From Saccopteryx bilineata (taxonomy: Eukaryota; Chordata; Mammalia; Chiroptera; Emballonuridae), in the NCBI RefSeq assembly GCF_036850765.1, contig NC_089493.1, positions 165,165,640 to 165,229,639 of the forward strand: 64,000 nucleotides of DNA, written 5' to 3'. Of this stretch, positions 12,352-57,420 are shown in pieces. Below the pieces are notes generated by a model. That model was given only the letters and a program-made list of their open reading frames with translations. It was not told the DNA's origin and ran no database searches. Both the position numbers and the translations under genes were made by a program. Each line of letters begins with the position of its first letter. The first letter of the stretch is position 1.

Positions 12352-14100
12352 ATATTCTATAGGTGATTCTGTGTCCTTCTCAGCGCATCCCATCAGGAGG
12401 CACATGTCATTAGCTTGTCCTATAACAGGTAGTGCTAAGTTAGGTCACTTGGCTAAGAAGTCCCTTTGTTTCAATCCCATTTGTCCCTCTTCCCTATCTC
12501 CGGAAGCTTCATCCACTTGGTTATCCATGCACCTGGTTAGCAAAACTGCCCAAACCCCTACTTCAGACCATGAGCTGGAGAAGGCTGAGTAAGCAGTCAC
12601 TGGTAGGGCCTTCAAGGAGCTCACAACCTTGGGGTGGGGGTGGGGTGAGCTACAACTTAGAGAAGGTGCTGTCAGAGTGGGGGCAAGGCCCAGAGAAAGT
12701 ACTGAGGGACACAAGAAGGGGAATAGAGGGAGGGGGCAAGACAAGGAGAAAGGAGGTGGCACCCGGGTGGTAGCTGGCCACCTGGAGCTACGGGAGGGTG
12801 TGAAGAGGGTAGTGATGGGGCAGATATGGAAAAAGCGCTCTGAGGAGAATGGAGTGGGGTTGGCCAGGTCAGCATGGTGGATAGGAGCCCAGTTAGGAGG
12901 CCATGATGAGGTCCAGCATAAGATACCGGACACTGGGTTCAGGGCTGCTATGTGTGGCATACAGAGGGCATGGACTTGGTGGTGTGGTTGCCTGGCTGGG
13001 ACTGGGATGTGGCAGGTAGGGATGGAGTAAGGAGCAATTTCGGAGTCAGAATGGCTGAGCACTGGGGTCCAGTTAGGGTGAGAGCTGTTGTGTGTGGTGG
13101 CTAGGGAAGGGAGATGGGGAATGTGGTTTTAAGCATATGAGGTCTGAGGTTCTTTCTAGTTTGGAGGAAAAGCTCATTTCCCCAGGTCCTGGTGGTCATC
13201 TGTGGCCACCCTCTTAGAAGCTCATTTTGAGATGAGGGTAGAGGGAGGTCATGCCTCCCTCACAGCAGGGAATGGACGGTGGGCTTTCAGGCATCGTAAG
13301 GGGAGGTCGGGCTGGCTCAGAGGCAGTGCCTCTATAAGTCAGGGTAATCCCTCCCTTGCAGGCCCCCCAACACTCTTACCTCATCTTGCTTCTTCGTGCT
13401 TGCTTGGTAAAACCCCAGCCCTGGTCAGACCCATCGCCTGCCTGTTCCACATCTGAGCTGTGTACTGAACGGGGCTGAGAAAGACCTCTACCCCGACTGG
13501 TCTCTCGCTTCAAGTTCAAAATCATGAGCTTCAGGTGGGTCCTCAGTATTATCTTGCAGTCCCACCAAGGGTCCCGAGTCCTTCCCCATCCCCCTACCTG
13601 ATGACTACTTCACACTTTCTCTTCTACCCTCAGCCCAAGCCCCTCCTCCAGTCCTCCCTCACAGCTACTAACATTGCTTCCTACTTCTTTGAGAAAATAG
13701 AAGCTACCAGAATTTTCTCAGACTCCTTGTGCTACATTTACCCATCTGCCAGCATCTACCCACTGCTCTGCCTTCCTCCTGTCACTGTGGTTGACGTGTT
13801 CTTCCTCCTGGTTAAGGCCATCCCTCTGCTTGGGCACTAGATCCTGTCCCCTTGCGCCTACTTGAGGACATTGCTCCGGCACAGCCCCCTCCTACATTAT
13901 GGGTCCCCCTCTACTGATCATTCCATCAGCAGATACCTTGCTGTTGTTCCTCGTATCTTAAAAGATGGCTCTCTTGTCTCTTCCAGCTAGGTACCACTGC
14001 ATCTATCTCTCTGTTCCCTGTTTACAGCAAAACTCCCCAGAAAGGTTGTCTAGACTCATTGTCTCATGTCATCTCCTCCCATTCTCTCTCTCTCCCTCTT

Positions 14101-14295
14101 TTTTAAAAAAGATTTTTATTTATTCATTTTAGAGAGAGGAGAAAGAAGAGAAAGAGAGAGAGGTGGGGGAGAGGAATGGGAAGCATCAATTTGTAGTTGC
14201 TTCCGTATGTGCCTTGACAGGGCAAGCCAGGGTTCTGAACCTGCAACCTCAGTGTTCCAAGTCGATGCTTTAGCCACTGCGCTACCACCGGTCAG
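14101..14295 (-). mobile_element. tRNA-derived SINE (short type)
   Basis: Minus-strand copy. The A-rich tail shows as TTTTTTAAAAAAGATTTTTA, then a purine-rich run (reverse of CTCTCTCT), then the head with GTTCTGAACCTGCAACC and GCCACTGCGCTACCACCGGT. An exact 15-bp direct repeat, CCTCCCATTCTCTCT, flanks it at 14075-14089 and 14296-14310. Confidence 0.92.
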
Positions 14296-15760
14296 CCTCC
14301 CATTCTCTCTTGACTTCATTCCAATTGATCTTTCACTCCCTTCCTCTTCACTTACTGGTCTCAAGGTCTCCAATGACCTCCATGTTGCTATACCCAATGG
14401 CCAATTCTTGGTCCTCATCTGTGGCATTTGACATGTTCAGTCATTCCCTCTTCCTTGACAAATTTCTTGACCTCCAGATATCTATTCATTCTCCTCTTTC
14501 CCTCTGACTTTATGGGTTGCTCCTCTCAGTCTCCTTCTCTCTCACCCCCAGATCTTAATTTTTGGAGTAACCCAGGATTCAATCCTAGCCTGGCTGCTCT
14601 TCTCGTCTTCATTCACTCCTGTGCCATCTCATCCAGTCCTGTGGCTTTAAGCATCACCTCCATGCTTCCAGCTACCAAATTTAAATCCCAAAATTTGACC
14701 TCTTTTCTCAGCTCCAGTAGCCTACTCAGCATCTCAACAATTATGTCTCCTAGACACCTCAGTCTCAGCTTGTCCAGAGCTGAGCTCCAGCCTTCCTCCC
14801 CAAACCTGTTCTACCCAGTCTTTCCTGTCTCAGGAATGGAAGCTCAGTCCTGGATGCTCAGGGCCCAGATGTTGCTGTCATTTCTGACTCTTTCTCTCCT
14901 ACCCCATCAGGGAGTGAGGCTTATACCAGCAGCCAGATCTCCATCAATGGGCTATGGGTGAATAGGAGGGACAGTTTCAGAGACTGGGAGAAGGAGGTGA
15001 TAGTGGAATGGCCCAGCACTCTCCTTTCACACCTGCTCACTTTGGACCACATGCTGCTGGCCCTAACCAGCCCCAGGAGACCATAGCCTTCGTCAGACCC
15101 TGCTGGAGTCCTAAGGTAGAGAGGAGAGGACAGGGAAGAGGGGAGAAGGGGAAGGGGACTTGGCAAGCGAGGGGTTAAATGGAACTATGTAATCAAGAGG
15201 TTGGAGAGGGAGGGGAGAGGAGGGTCACAGGGGATGAGGCAGGGAGGGTGAGGGGTTTCCTTGGAGGGAGTGGAGAGAAAATATGAGGATCTAGAGAGTA
15301 CAGGGTAAGTGAAAATTGGGCAAAGAGAAAGGAAGATGAAATTTCTTGGTTCATCTCTTCTGGCTGTTGAACCAGACTGGGGGGAGGCTGCTCAGAGATT
15401 GGGCCTCTGGGGTCCACCCCCTTCCTTGCCACAGGCATCTCAGCTAAGCAGGCTTGGTTGGGAGGGTTTGCACTTGGTCAGTACGTTATAGACTCTTGGG
15501 GTTCAACTGTCAACTCACAGGCTCATCGGTCAAATGAGGCTCAAGAAGCAGAGTGAGTTCCAGGGGTCTTCTGAAGCTCCAGAAGACAGACGGTGGCCAG
15601 TCACTTCATCTGAACAGCCTAGTTCTTTGTGGTCCCAGATAACTGAGGGCTCACCTGTTAGGGAAGTCAGCTGGGGGTACAGTCACCAGTTATAAACATG
15701 ATGTGGGATTTGACAGCGGACATTGTGAATTTCAGCAGTGTTGAGGGCTCTCCAAATCAG

Positions 15761-15924
15761 CATGCAGATATATGCAAATGATAAGAAAATGAGGGTGCCA
15801 AGTGGCTTGGGGGTGGGGAGAGAAGCAAGCAGGGAGCTGTCAAGGGGTGACCTTTGTGGAGCTGGGCCCAGGGCCCCTGAAAGTCCCAGCAGGCTGCAGG
15901 GCACATGCAGATAAAATGCAAATG
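15761..15924. promoter_or_regulatory. Duplicated GATA-octamer motif (candidate enhancer)
   Basis: CATGCAGATATATGCAAATG (15761-15780) and a near copy at 15904-15924 that differs by a one-base insertion and one change. Both contain the POU octamer ATGCAAAT (15772-15779 and 15916-15923) directly after a GATA core. The surrounding text is not an obvious repeat. Function is inferred only from motif content. Confidence 0.3.
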
Positions 15925-18900
15925 TGCACCCATCACCCAGGGACCTCTGTCTGCCCGACCACGAGAAAGAGGTGGCCTTGCAGATCTTCACAGCGCAAGG
16001 CAACTGGCTTCTCAGGGGCCAAAATGAGAGGCGGAAAGCAGGGTGGTGCTGGGCTCCTTAACGAGCCCAGATTGGCAACACCTAGAGGAGATGGATGCCT
16101 TTAAGGGAGGCCCAGGCACTTGGCCCTTGCACCGCACCTGGTGTGGTGCTTGTGCCTTTAGATGGAAAGCTAGGGGGATGCCTGTCCTGGGGTGGGCATG
16201 TCGGGGGGGGGTCCCAGGAAAAGGTGGCGGGCTCTCTCTGGCCCCCCCTCCTGGCCCCCCTTCCCCAGGAACTTCTGCCTTGACTCTCGGGCTGGGCCTC
16301 TGGAGTCCCTGCTTTAGAATCTGCTCTGGCAGGCTGCTGAGAACGGGGCCCAGAGTGTCCTGTGCTGCCCGTGCTGCTGTCCTCTGCATCCCACACCCAG
16401 CGTGGGCAGTCAGCCCGCTCCCCTGCAGACCTGAGACAGGATTCTGGGAAGTAGTAGCTGCGGCCCTTCTCTGAGCACTTGGGGCCAGCTCTGAGCTGAG
16501 CACTGCACCCACGCCAGCTCTGCAAGGCAGATGCTGTGTGCACTCCCCTTTTTCCAGGGGAGGATACTGAAGCTCAGAGAGGTGGGCAACTTTCCCTGAG
16601 GGGGCAGAGCTTGTGGGTAGCAGGGCTGGGATTTGAAGCCAGGTCTTTCTGACTGCACAGGAGGGGCAACGGCCCTTTGCTCTGACTATCCCAGTCTGAG
16701 GAACCTGTTGCTGCACAAGGTGGGCCAAGCTGGGAAGACCAACTGGGTTAGGAGGGATTGGGGTCACTTTGGGAAAGGGAGGCAGGCAAGTTCCCGAGGC
16801 TCCTGGGTAGACATCCTGTCTGTATTATCTTGAGCACCTCCCTGCCCTGGGCAGTTGAAACAAACATCGAGGGTTTCATGCCCAGGTTGATCTTTGTCTA
16901 GGAAGGGTGCTTAGAGCTCTGGGATGACAGGAAGGTCCTGACTTCCAGACTCCCTGGCTTGCAGAGCCTGGGGAGGGGAAGCCTGGTGAGCTGTGTGATC
17001 CAGTGAGCTCTCTGAGGCGTCTTCCTGTCACTCTGTGGGCCACGCTGTCAGTGGCCCAGCGGGTTCTGTGGAGTCCTGGCGTGCCCAGGAACGGTGTAGG
17101 CAAGGCTGGCTAAGGCCTGTTCTGAGCACCTATCGCATGCCAGCCCTCTTCACTGATCATCTTATTTAACTGTGTACGTGTGTGTGTGTGTGTGTTTGTG
17201 AAGACCCCAGCTTATGTGCTAAAATCTGGTGAGCTAGGTAGTCAGTACAGTAGGAATTTTGGGGAAGGGCAGTGGGACCAACAGGGATGTTCGGGTGGGT
17301 TCCCAGTGGGCAGAGAATAGGTTTGAGAGGGAAAGGTTTTCAGATTTTTAAAATTTTCTAAGTAGCCCTCATAGAACTTTCTCTGAATGTTCACTATCAG
17401 AGGCAGAAGGTTATGGGGATTTTCCAGGTTGGGGTTCATGCCCAGAGCCTATGAATGGGCTATAGAGGTCCATGAGTCTCTCAAAAAATACCCAAAATAC
17501 TGTGCACATATGTGACAGTCTGTCTGGGGTGAGATCCACAGCGTCAGCAGATGCTCAAAGAGGTGCAAGACTAGGAAATTGTTAGGGATCTCTGACGTCC
17601 ACGGGAATGAGAGGTTTCATTCACCCAAGTTTCTATCACACTTTGGAGGCAAAACCAGAGTATCTTGGCTCTCAGTCCTGCTCCCTGGGACAACTGTGGC
17701 CTCAGCTTTGCCTCTATACTGACATTCTAAGATGATTTTCTCTGATCCCAGCCTCCTTGACATAGCCTGCCCGGGTTCCAAGCACCCATGATCACCCTCC
17801 AGGCTGTTAGATTTTGCATGTCCTGGGTCTCTTATCCTACCTTTGCCTCCTGAGCCCCTATTTCCAACAAGTGGGCCTGAACACCCTGATCTCCCCAAAC
17901 CTCCCAGCTGCCTGATGTGCCTGGGTATGGCTGTTGTCAATGTGAGTGCCTGTCTTCCCCAAACCCCAACCTAGCCTGAACCACTGGATTGTCCCTTGCT
18001 TGCTCCTGGCTTCTCCCAAAGCAGAATGGTTTGATCCCAGTTGCCCAATGATGGTCTAGCTGCCCTGAACCTTGCCCCTAGGCCTGTGGGCTCCTCATCT
18101 CCACCTCACCACCCAGGGGGACTACCTCCTGAGTGGCTGCCCAGCACCCTCCCTGTGTGTGTGTGTGTGTGCACGTGTGTGTGTACATGTATGTGTATGC
18201 CCCCACAAATGCCTCTACTGGATGCTTGCTCACAGACGTGTGCACAGGCACCCGCACTCATGCTCTCTCCCCTTTGTCTCATCGAGCATGTTGGGTCCTG
18301 GAGCCCTCACTGCCTGGCCTCTGTCCCAGTCCTTTCCTTGGGCTCCTCACTGTCTCTGGCTTGGATCCCACATGGAAAGCACTGCACGAGGTTATCTGTA
18401 CGGCAGCCCAGTGTTGTTCCAAGCAGAACACTAGTCTTGCCACTTTCCAGCTTTGTGACCCTGAGCCTGTTCCTCAACCTCTCTCAGCCTCTGCCAATAA
18501 CAGGGATGATTATCATCTCCATATATTTAAAAACTGCCCACTGTCAGGCACTGTGCTAGGCTCTGGGGGAGACAACAGTGAATGTGACATATTCCCCACC
18601 TTCACAGAACTTACATCCTAGTGAGGCAGGAAGTAAGGAAACAATAGGAAAGAAAGTTGCAGTTCTGCTAAGTGATGCTTAGCAGATATGCTGCTCTGTG
18701 GAGGCACGGAAGAGCACCAGTGGTCAGAGAGCTTCTCTGAGGAGCAGTGCTGGACTCAAGCCCTGACTGACAGAAGAGGCAGTCACTTAAAGATCTAGGG
18801 AGAGAGCATTCTAGGCCAAGGGTACAGCTGGTGCAAAGGCCCTGAGGTGGGAATGAGCTCAGGGAGCAGAAAGAAGGCCACGTGGCTGATAGGATGGGGG

Positions 18901-19963
18901 ATGGGAGAGGGCAATGAACCAGTTTAGGGAGGGCCTTTTTAGGGCATGCTGAGGAGACCAGATTCTCACTGAAGGGCAGTGAGAGCTGTTGGAGGGTTAT
19001 GAGTGATGAAATGATGTGATATAATTTGTTTTCACAACTCACTCCAGCTGCCACAGGGAGAGTGGGGAGGGGGACAGGATTGTGTCAGGAGCAGCTGAGA
19101 CCCAGAAAGTAGATGGCTTGGCATTTAGCCCTGGCCCAGCCAGCACTCCATGATCATCATGGGCCCCATCTTAGTTGGTGCTGAAAAAAAGCCTGCTGAG
19201 CCCAAGGTCACCCCAAGGGCAGTGGCCAGTGGAGCCCCTGCCTGGAGCAGGGCTGGAGTCAGACTGAGAGAGGGCTCAGAGGCTCCAGCAACTGAGAGTC
19301 TATCATTTGTAGGCATCTCCCTGGGATGCATGCCCTGTGGCCCAGCTGTGCCCCCTCCTCCACTCTTGCCAGAGGGCTGGAGGTGGGCAGGGTCACTGCT
19401 TTGGATGGATGCTTCTGGTTGAAGATTTGAGCCCTTGATCTGGTGGGAGTGTCTGGCAGGGGGCCTGGGAGACTGGGGGTTCATCTTGCACTTCTGGCCC
19501 ATCCAGGTGCAGATGGAGGCTACTCTGAGTTCTAGAAGCTGCTACTCACTGTGTGACCTCAGGCAAAGCCTTTCTGGTTCTGTGCCTTGGTTTCCCCATT
19601 TGTCAAACGTGGTGGTAGAAGCGTGTTTGCTCTTTCTTGGATCTTGGTTTTCCCAGTATTCATGACCATAGTTCTCCTACCAGCCCTGGGGAAGGGGCAC
19701 AGAGGTGATGCCCCCATTCTGCAGATGGGTCCCTACAGGGAACAGTGAGCCCCACAGCCTATAGTAATTCAGAGTGAGAACTTGGGGCAACGTTTCACAC
19801 TTCTGCCCTGAAACCCCTCTTTATGTGCCCCTCCCTTAGCTCATTAGGAGAGGGGTTCCTGGCTCAGCTATTTCTGGGCTCAGCTGGTCCTCAGCCCAGG
19901 CAGGGCTCTGGGCCCCCCGCCCAGAGTGGAGCTCAATGCTGCCCCTTGTCTGCCCATCCCCAG

Positions 19964-20043
19964 AGGCCGAGGACACGGCTCAGTGCCCAGTGTTGGCAGA
20001 ACCTTCATCCCGCTCCCAGTTGCAGGAGGACATGGAAGGGCAG
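19964..20043 (+). other. Candidate alternative 5' exon of PSD2 (unconfirmed)
   Basis: An 80-bp segment between a good acceptor (GTCTGCCCATCCCCAG ending at 19963) and a strong donor (CAG|GTAAGG at 20043/20044), in the sense direction inside intron 1. One frame is open throughout. Spliced to exon 2, an ATG at 20032 would be stopped after five codons (…CAG|GTC TAG), so it could only add 5' UTR with a small upstream frame. Not part of the PSD2 structure I remember. Confidence 0.3.
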
Positions 20044-22351
20044 GTAAGGCTGGTGCCAGCCTGAGGTAGCTGCTGGAAGTTGTGGGGTGATGTAGGGTTC
20101 TCTCAAGAGCCCTTGATTTGCCCCTAACTCTGAGCTGGTGTAGACTGAGCGTCAGGTGAAGGCACTGATGCTGTCAAATCCCAGGCTTCCCTGGACGCTC
20201 AGGGAGATCCCTGACTAAAGAGGAGCACCCCACCCACCAGGCTTGGCTTCCATGTGTGGCGTGGGGGCTTGAGGCACTCCGGTGGACTGGGGTGCAGCCC
20301 TGTGCCCCAGCTTTAATACTCATTTGGGCCCCTAGGCTGGGAACAAGCCAGAGGACAAGAACTCAGGCAGCAGGCCAGAGGTCCCCTCTCTCTCTTCTTT
20401 CCTTTCTCAGTGCCCCCACCCCCAAGGAGTCTAGCTGAGTAGCTGACCTGCTCCCTCTCTCCTCTGAGCACACAACCTGAGGGAACAGATTGAAATAGCA
20501 ACCGAAGCAGCAGGGATTTAGGGCAGACCAGAAAGAATCCCTCACTCGGGGCCAGGCCCCTTGGGCTCTCGGGTGTCCTAGGCTCAGAGCCCAGATACTC
20601 TACAGCCTGGCTCTTCAGACTCTTTTTTCTTTTTCATCTATGAAAGTTTTCCTTTTTTTTTTTTTAAAGTAAAATCTATGCTCACACAATCTTCAAAACT
20701 CTAGAAGGTGACACTCAAGGTGGGTGGGCTGTTTTGCCCTCTTTTGCTTTGTGTTTGACAGCTGAGGTTAAGTGAATCTTAAGTGGCCCTGGGTGTCAGA
20801 GCCCCCCTCGCAGGGCCAGAAGTCCCAGAGAACAGACTGGCTTTCCTCTTTGGGCTCTGAGCTCTTGTTCTCTAAGTGGGAAGTTGTTCCTGCCATGTCA
20901 GTCCCCTGTAGATTCTGGTTTGGGAAGTCTGGGGGGAGGGACTCCTAATCTGTGATTTAAGCTCCTCAGGTGGCACCTGTGACCAGGCAAGGGCAGGCAG
21001 GATGGGTCTCATTTAAATCCCTGTAACTGTCCCTGCAGCTTCCTCTGCTGCAGCCCAGAGCCTGGCTGGTCCTTCCCCTCCTCCTGCCTCTCCTGAGCCC
21101 CCAGAACTCCTTTTCCAGAGGAGAGTGGGGGTGCTGGGGGAAGCTGAGGCCTGAAAAAGGGAAGCAGGAGTTGTTTGGAGGGGCTGGGCTATGTCCCTGG
21201 TGGCAGAGGTCACAGGATGGGGGAAATAGCCTAGAATGGATGGGCCCAGGGCAGAGAGGGATGAGGAGGAGCCAACACACAGTCCATCATGTCTGCCCCC
21301 GCTGGGGTTAGAATGGGGTGGAAGCCTATGTGAATTGTGGGCCGGTGCCACTCCCTTTTTGAAGGGGGAGGGGTGGAAATGGCAGGGGAAATGGGCTGCC
21401 TCAGTTTATAGAGGAGAACAGGCCCAAGAGGGTGGAGGGGAGTGGGCTGGCTGAGGCAAGGCAGTGAGGAATCCTGACCCAGACCCACGAGAGGTCCCAC
21501 AGTGAGTGGGCAGAGCAGGGATCTCTCCTTGCAGGGCTCTCCCCAGAGTGCCCGTGGCAGCCTCCTCACGAGTGCTTCCTCAGGGCTGGGTGAGCGCTGA
21601 GGGCCAGGTGCGGAGGGGGACCCCAAGCCCCCTCATCCTTCCTCCTACAGCCAGGGCGCTGGGCGCTGGGCCCACAGGCAGCCACACTCTCAGCGAGGCT
21701 CTGGGGTGGCGCTGCACCTGCCCAGCACCCTGGACAGCGCCTCACGCTGGGCCTCGCATGGCTCACTTTGGCTTCTCTGGGGTGGCCTCTGTTCTGTTGA
21801 AGCGTCACTTCTGTTGACTTCCTTGCCTCCTCTCATAACTTCCCCTCTAAAGGCAGCCCCCAGCCCAGTTTCCTCCATTCGCTGCAGACTCACTGTTGCC
21901 TGGCTCCCGGGGCCCGGGTGGAGAACACGCGAAGAGGCAAGGAGGCTGGCTGCTGTCAGCCTGGGGTTTGGTCTCCATCACTCTCCAGTGGGAGAGGACG
22001 GGGGCTTAGAGGAGTGCTGGGCCCTTCCCTAGTCCCTTTCAACCTGCACCTTCCTCCAAGGGCTTTGGTGAATTCTGGAGACACATAAGAGACACATAAG
22101 AGGTAACAAGGAAGGCAGGACTGGGGCATATGGAATGGCAGGGGGCTGGGGGAGAGCAGAATGGGGCTGGTTTGAGCAGGGCATTGAGGACACCATGGCC
22201 TGGGCCCTTACGCCAGCCAGGAGGTCCTGAGAAGGTCATCTCAGCCATCCTCTGTCCCTAGGCAGGCTGCCTAGTGCTAGTTCTGCTGGGCTTCATACCC
22301 CCCAGCACCTGCCTTGTCTGACCCACACCTCCATCTCCTATCTGCCACCAG

Positions 22352-55170
<32,819 letters not shown>

Positions 55171-56071
55171 CTGGCATGGATGGGCAGGCCCCAGAGGCAG
55201 GCAAATGCCCCCAGAGGGGTCAGAGAGCACAATTCCAGCCAGGGGCCACTCGGGCCAGCTCCCGGCAGTTGACGGGCAGCCAGAGGGGTGTGGGGAGCCC
55301 TGTGGGCCAAGGAGATGGAGATGCTATTCATGGCATTGACCTTGCATCCTGGGGCTTTGCTGGACCTCAGACCCTCTCCCCAGCCCTCACATCCCTCTGC
55401 ACACGGCGCCTCATTTTGTAGGCCGGTTGTGTGCATGCTCTAGATGCCATCTCACTGGTGAAGCCGGAAGGCCAGTCAACTTCCCGGGCCCTCATCTTCT
55501 CACAAGTCCTTCCCTCATCTCCCTTTCCAAGGGCAGATCTTGACTCCAGGTCTCAGCTTGGACCCCTACTCTTTCTCCTCCTACTTCCTCTGAGTTGACC
55601 GGCAGCAGATCTGCAGACCACCAGCACTATCTTCCCTCCCTCCTCCCTCCACCCAGAGCCTCTGGAATCACACCCCATTCTCCTGTCTCACATTGCAATA
55701 ATCCAGGACCTGGGCCTGCTCCCTCTATGCCAAGCTGTCTCCGCTCGTCTGTGCGTCCCCCTCACCTTCCGTCCACTGAGGCTACTACTGCTTTCTTTTA
55801 TACAGACATAAATGTATATATATATAGGAATTATATATATATAATTATATATATATATAAGGACCCCCTTTAAAGATCGTTTTGGAACTGATATCAGTTA
55901 CAGGATGAAATAAGATGAAGGAAAAGCCTGTTGCAGGGCTGCTCTCTGACCCCTGGTGGCCCTGACTCTCTGGGAAGAAAGGTGGAGATAGTGCTGTCCT
56001 CCTCTCCATTTTTTCCCTCTTCCGGATGACCTGTGACTTACATTGCTCTTACATTACAGTTGATGTTTTGG

Positions 56072-56077
56072 AATAAA
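56072..56077 (+). terminator. PSD2: PSD2 poly(A) signal 1 (AATAAA)
   Basis: AATAAA about 0.9 kb after the stop, followed by GT-rich text (GTGCGTGTGTGTGCC) suited to cleavage-factor binding. This is the best candidate of the three. Confidence 0.65.
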
Positions 56078-56236
56078 TAGACAGTGCGTGTGTGTGCCAC
56101 CCCATCTGTCCCACAGGCATCACAGTGTGTGAGTGGGATGGGACCGTGGCTCTGTTTATTTTTTTGGTCTTTATGTTGGTGCTGCCAGGTCTCTGCGCTC
56201 CAGAGGTGGCCTCTTGTTCAGATCTACTGTTACAGG

Positions 56237-56242
56237 AATAAA
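56237..56242 (+). terminator. PSD2: PSD2 poly(A) signal 2 (AATAAA)
   Basis: AATAAA in GGAATAAAAGACACTC; a second candidate 3' end. Downstream text is only weakly GT-rich. Confidence 0.5.
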
Positions 56243-57035
56243 AGACACTCTGCCTTGCAAACAGACACTTGTCAACAAGCCCAAAGATGTTTGGTGGGGG
56301 AAGGTTATGGAAGCCATTAATCCTTGGTCTTGGGAAAAGGTGAACTGACTAGTTGTTGAATTTTTTTTTTTAGGCTATTTCTTTCACTCTCCTAGTGACT
56401 CAGAAATGTTAGCAAAGGACTTTTCTGCGAAGAGAGAGAAATTTGCCACATGATGATCACAGACTAGCATCCGTTAAACCCTGTGTTCCTCAGACTGACA
56501 AGTGGGGTTGAGGGTGATGGCACCCTTAATACAGCTATAATGAATAAACCCTTTCTGTTTTTAAAATGGATTATGGTGGTTTGGCCAGCAGTTTGACCTC
56601 AGTGGTAATATATTTAGTTAAGAAGTCAACCTTGCAACTAAGTACCCAGCATTTAAAAGCCCACTCATATTACAGGGGACATGCAAGTCTGTGGAGAGAT
56701 GTAGTGATTTAAATCCAGATTGTTTAATTTGGATCAGCTGGAGTGTATTTTATAATCAAACCATCTGGCCCCTTCATTTTGATGAGGGGAATTAACTGTT
56801 CATTTAAGTGAAATTTAAAGAACAGTGTGGCAAGATAAAGAGCTCTCTGTACTTTCTCCACACTGTCTCAAAGGTCCTTTGATTTTGGGGGGTCAGCTTC
56901 CCATTGTTCACCTCCTGAGGGCAGGTGAGTGACAGCAGAGGAGCAAGCCCTGTCCGTTGCAGACAGATGTGCTTCCCTGAGCACTAGTTGTGCCTCCCAT
57001 CAGTAAAAAAAAAAAAAAATTTAGTTCACTTCTTT

Positions 57036-57420
57036 TTTTTTTTTCTTTTTAATTTTCTCATCTTTTTCTGAAGCTGGAAACGGGGAGAGACGGTCAGACA
57101 GACTCCCGCATGCGCCCGACCGGGATCACCCGGCACGCCCACCAGGGGCGAAGCTCTGCCCACCAGGGGGCGATGCTCTGCCCCTCCAGGGCGTCGCTCT
57201 GCCACGACCAGAGCCACTCTAGCGCCTGGGGCAGAGGCCAAGGAACCATCCCCAGCGCCCGGGCCATCTTTGCTCCAATGGAGCCTTGGCTGAGGGAGGG
57301 GAAGGAGGGGGGGGTGGAGAAGCAAATGGGCGCTTCTCCTGTGTGCCCTGGTCGGGAATCGAACCCGGGTCCCCCGCACGCCAGGCCGACGCTCTACCGC
57401 TGAGCCAACCGGCCAGGGCC
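57036..57420 (-). mobile_element. Ves-like tRNA-derived SINE
   Basis: Minus strand: GAAGCTGGAAACGGGGAGAG, GCCCACCAGGGGGCGATGCT, GCTCCAATGGAGCCTTGGCT, GGAATCGAACCCGGGTCCCC and CCGCTGAGCCAACCGGCCAG. TAGTTCACTT occurs just outside both ends (57022 and 57421). Confidence 0.94.

Larger units (their letters stand above)
8731..22351 (+). other. PSD2: PSD2 intron 1
   Basis: 13.6 kb from donor GTGAGT (8731) to acceptor CTGCCACCAG (22342-22351). Contents seen: a G run at 8827-8839; MIR-like text at 10530-10680, 16480-16660, 18420-18510 and 19540-19640; an old AT-rich repeat at about 11460-11900; SINEs at 12018-12349 and 14101-14295; a GT run at 17175-17193; a GT-rich patch at 18153-18200; an ancient repeat at 18540-19030; a duplicated octamer motif at 15761-15924; and a candidate alternative exon at 19964-20043. 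Confidence 0.7.
55171..56570 (+). other. PSD2: PSD2 3' UTR; end approximate
   Basis: Follows the TAG stop. It contains an AT repeat (55808-55859) able to fold on itself and three AATAAA signals at 56072-56077, 56237-56242 and 56543-56548. A roughly 0.9-1.1 kb UTR would use one of the first two; which is used cannot be told from sequence alone. Confidence 0.7.

Noticed and set aside
12445..13062. 205-codon minus-strand frame in PSD2 intron 1
   Set aside because: No family resemblance, with Ser/Pro-rich composition from complementing a purine-rich tract.
16012..16767. 251-codon open frame on the minus strand in intron 1
   Set aside because: Low-complexity Pro/Ser/Gly text in a G+C-rich segment, overlapping MIR-like sequence, with competing frames on both strands. 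Not a gene.
18153..18200. GT-rich tract as a regulatory or Z-DNA element
   Set aside because: An ordinary microsatellite with nothing distinguishing it from those at 17175, 33826 and 59810.
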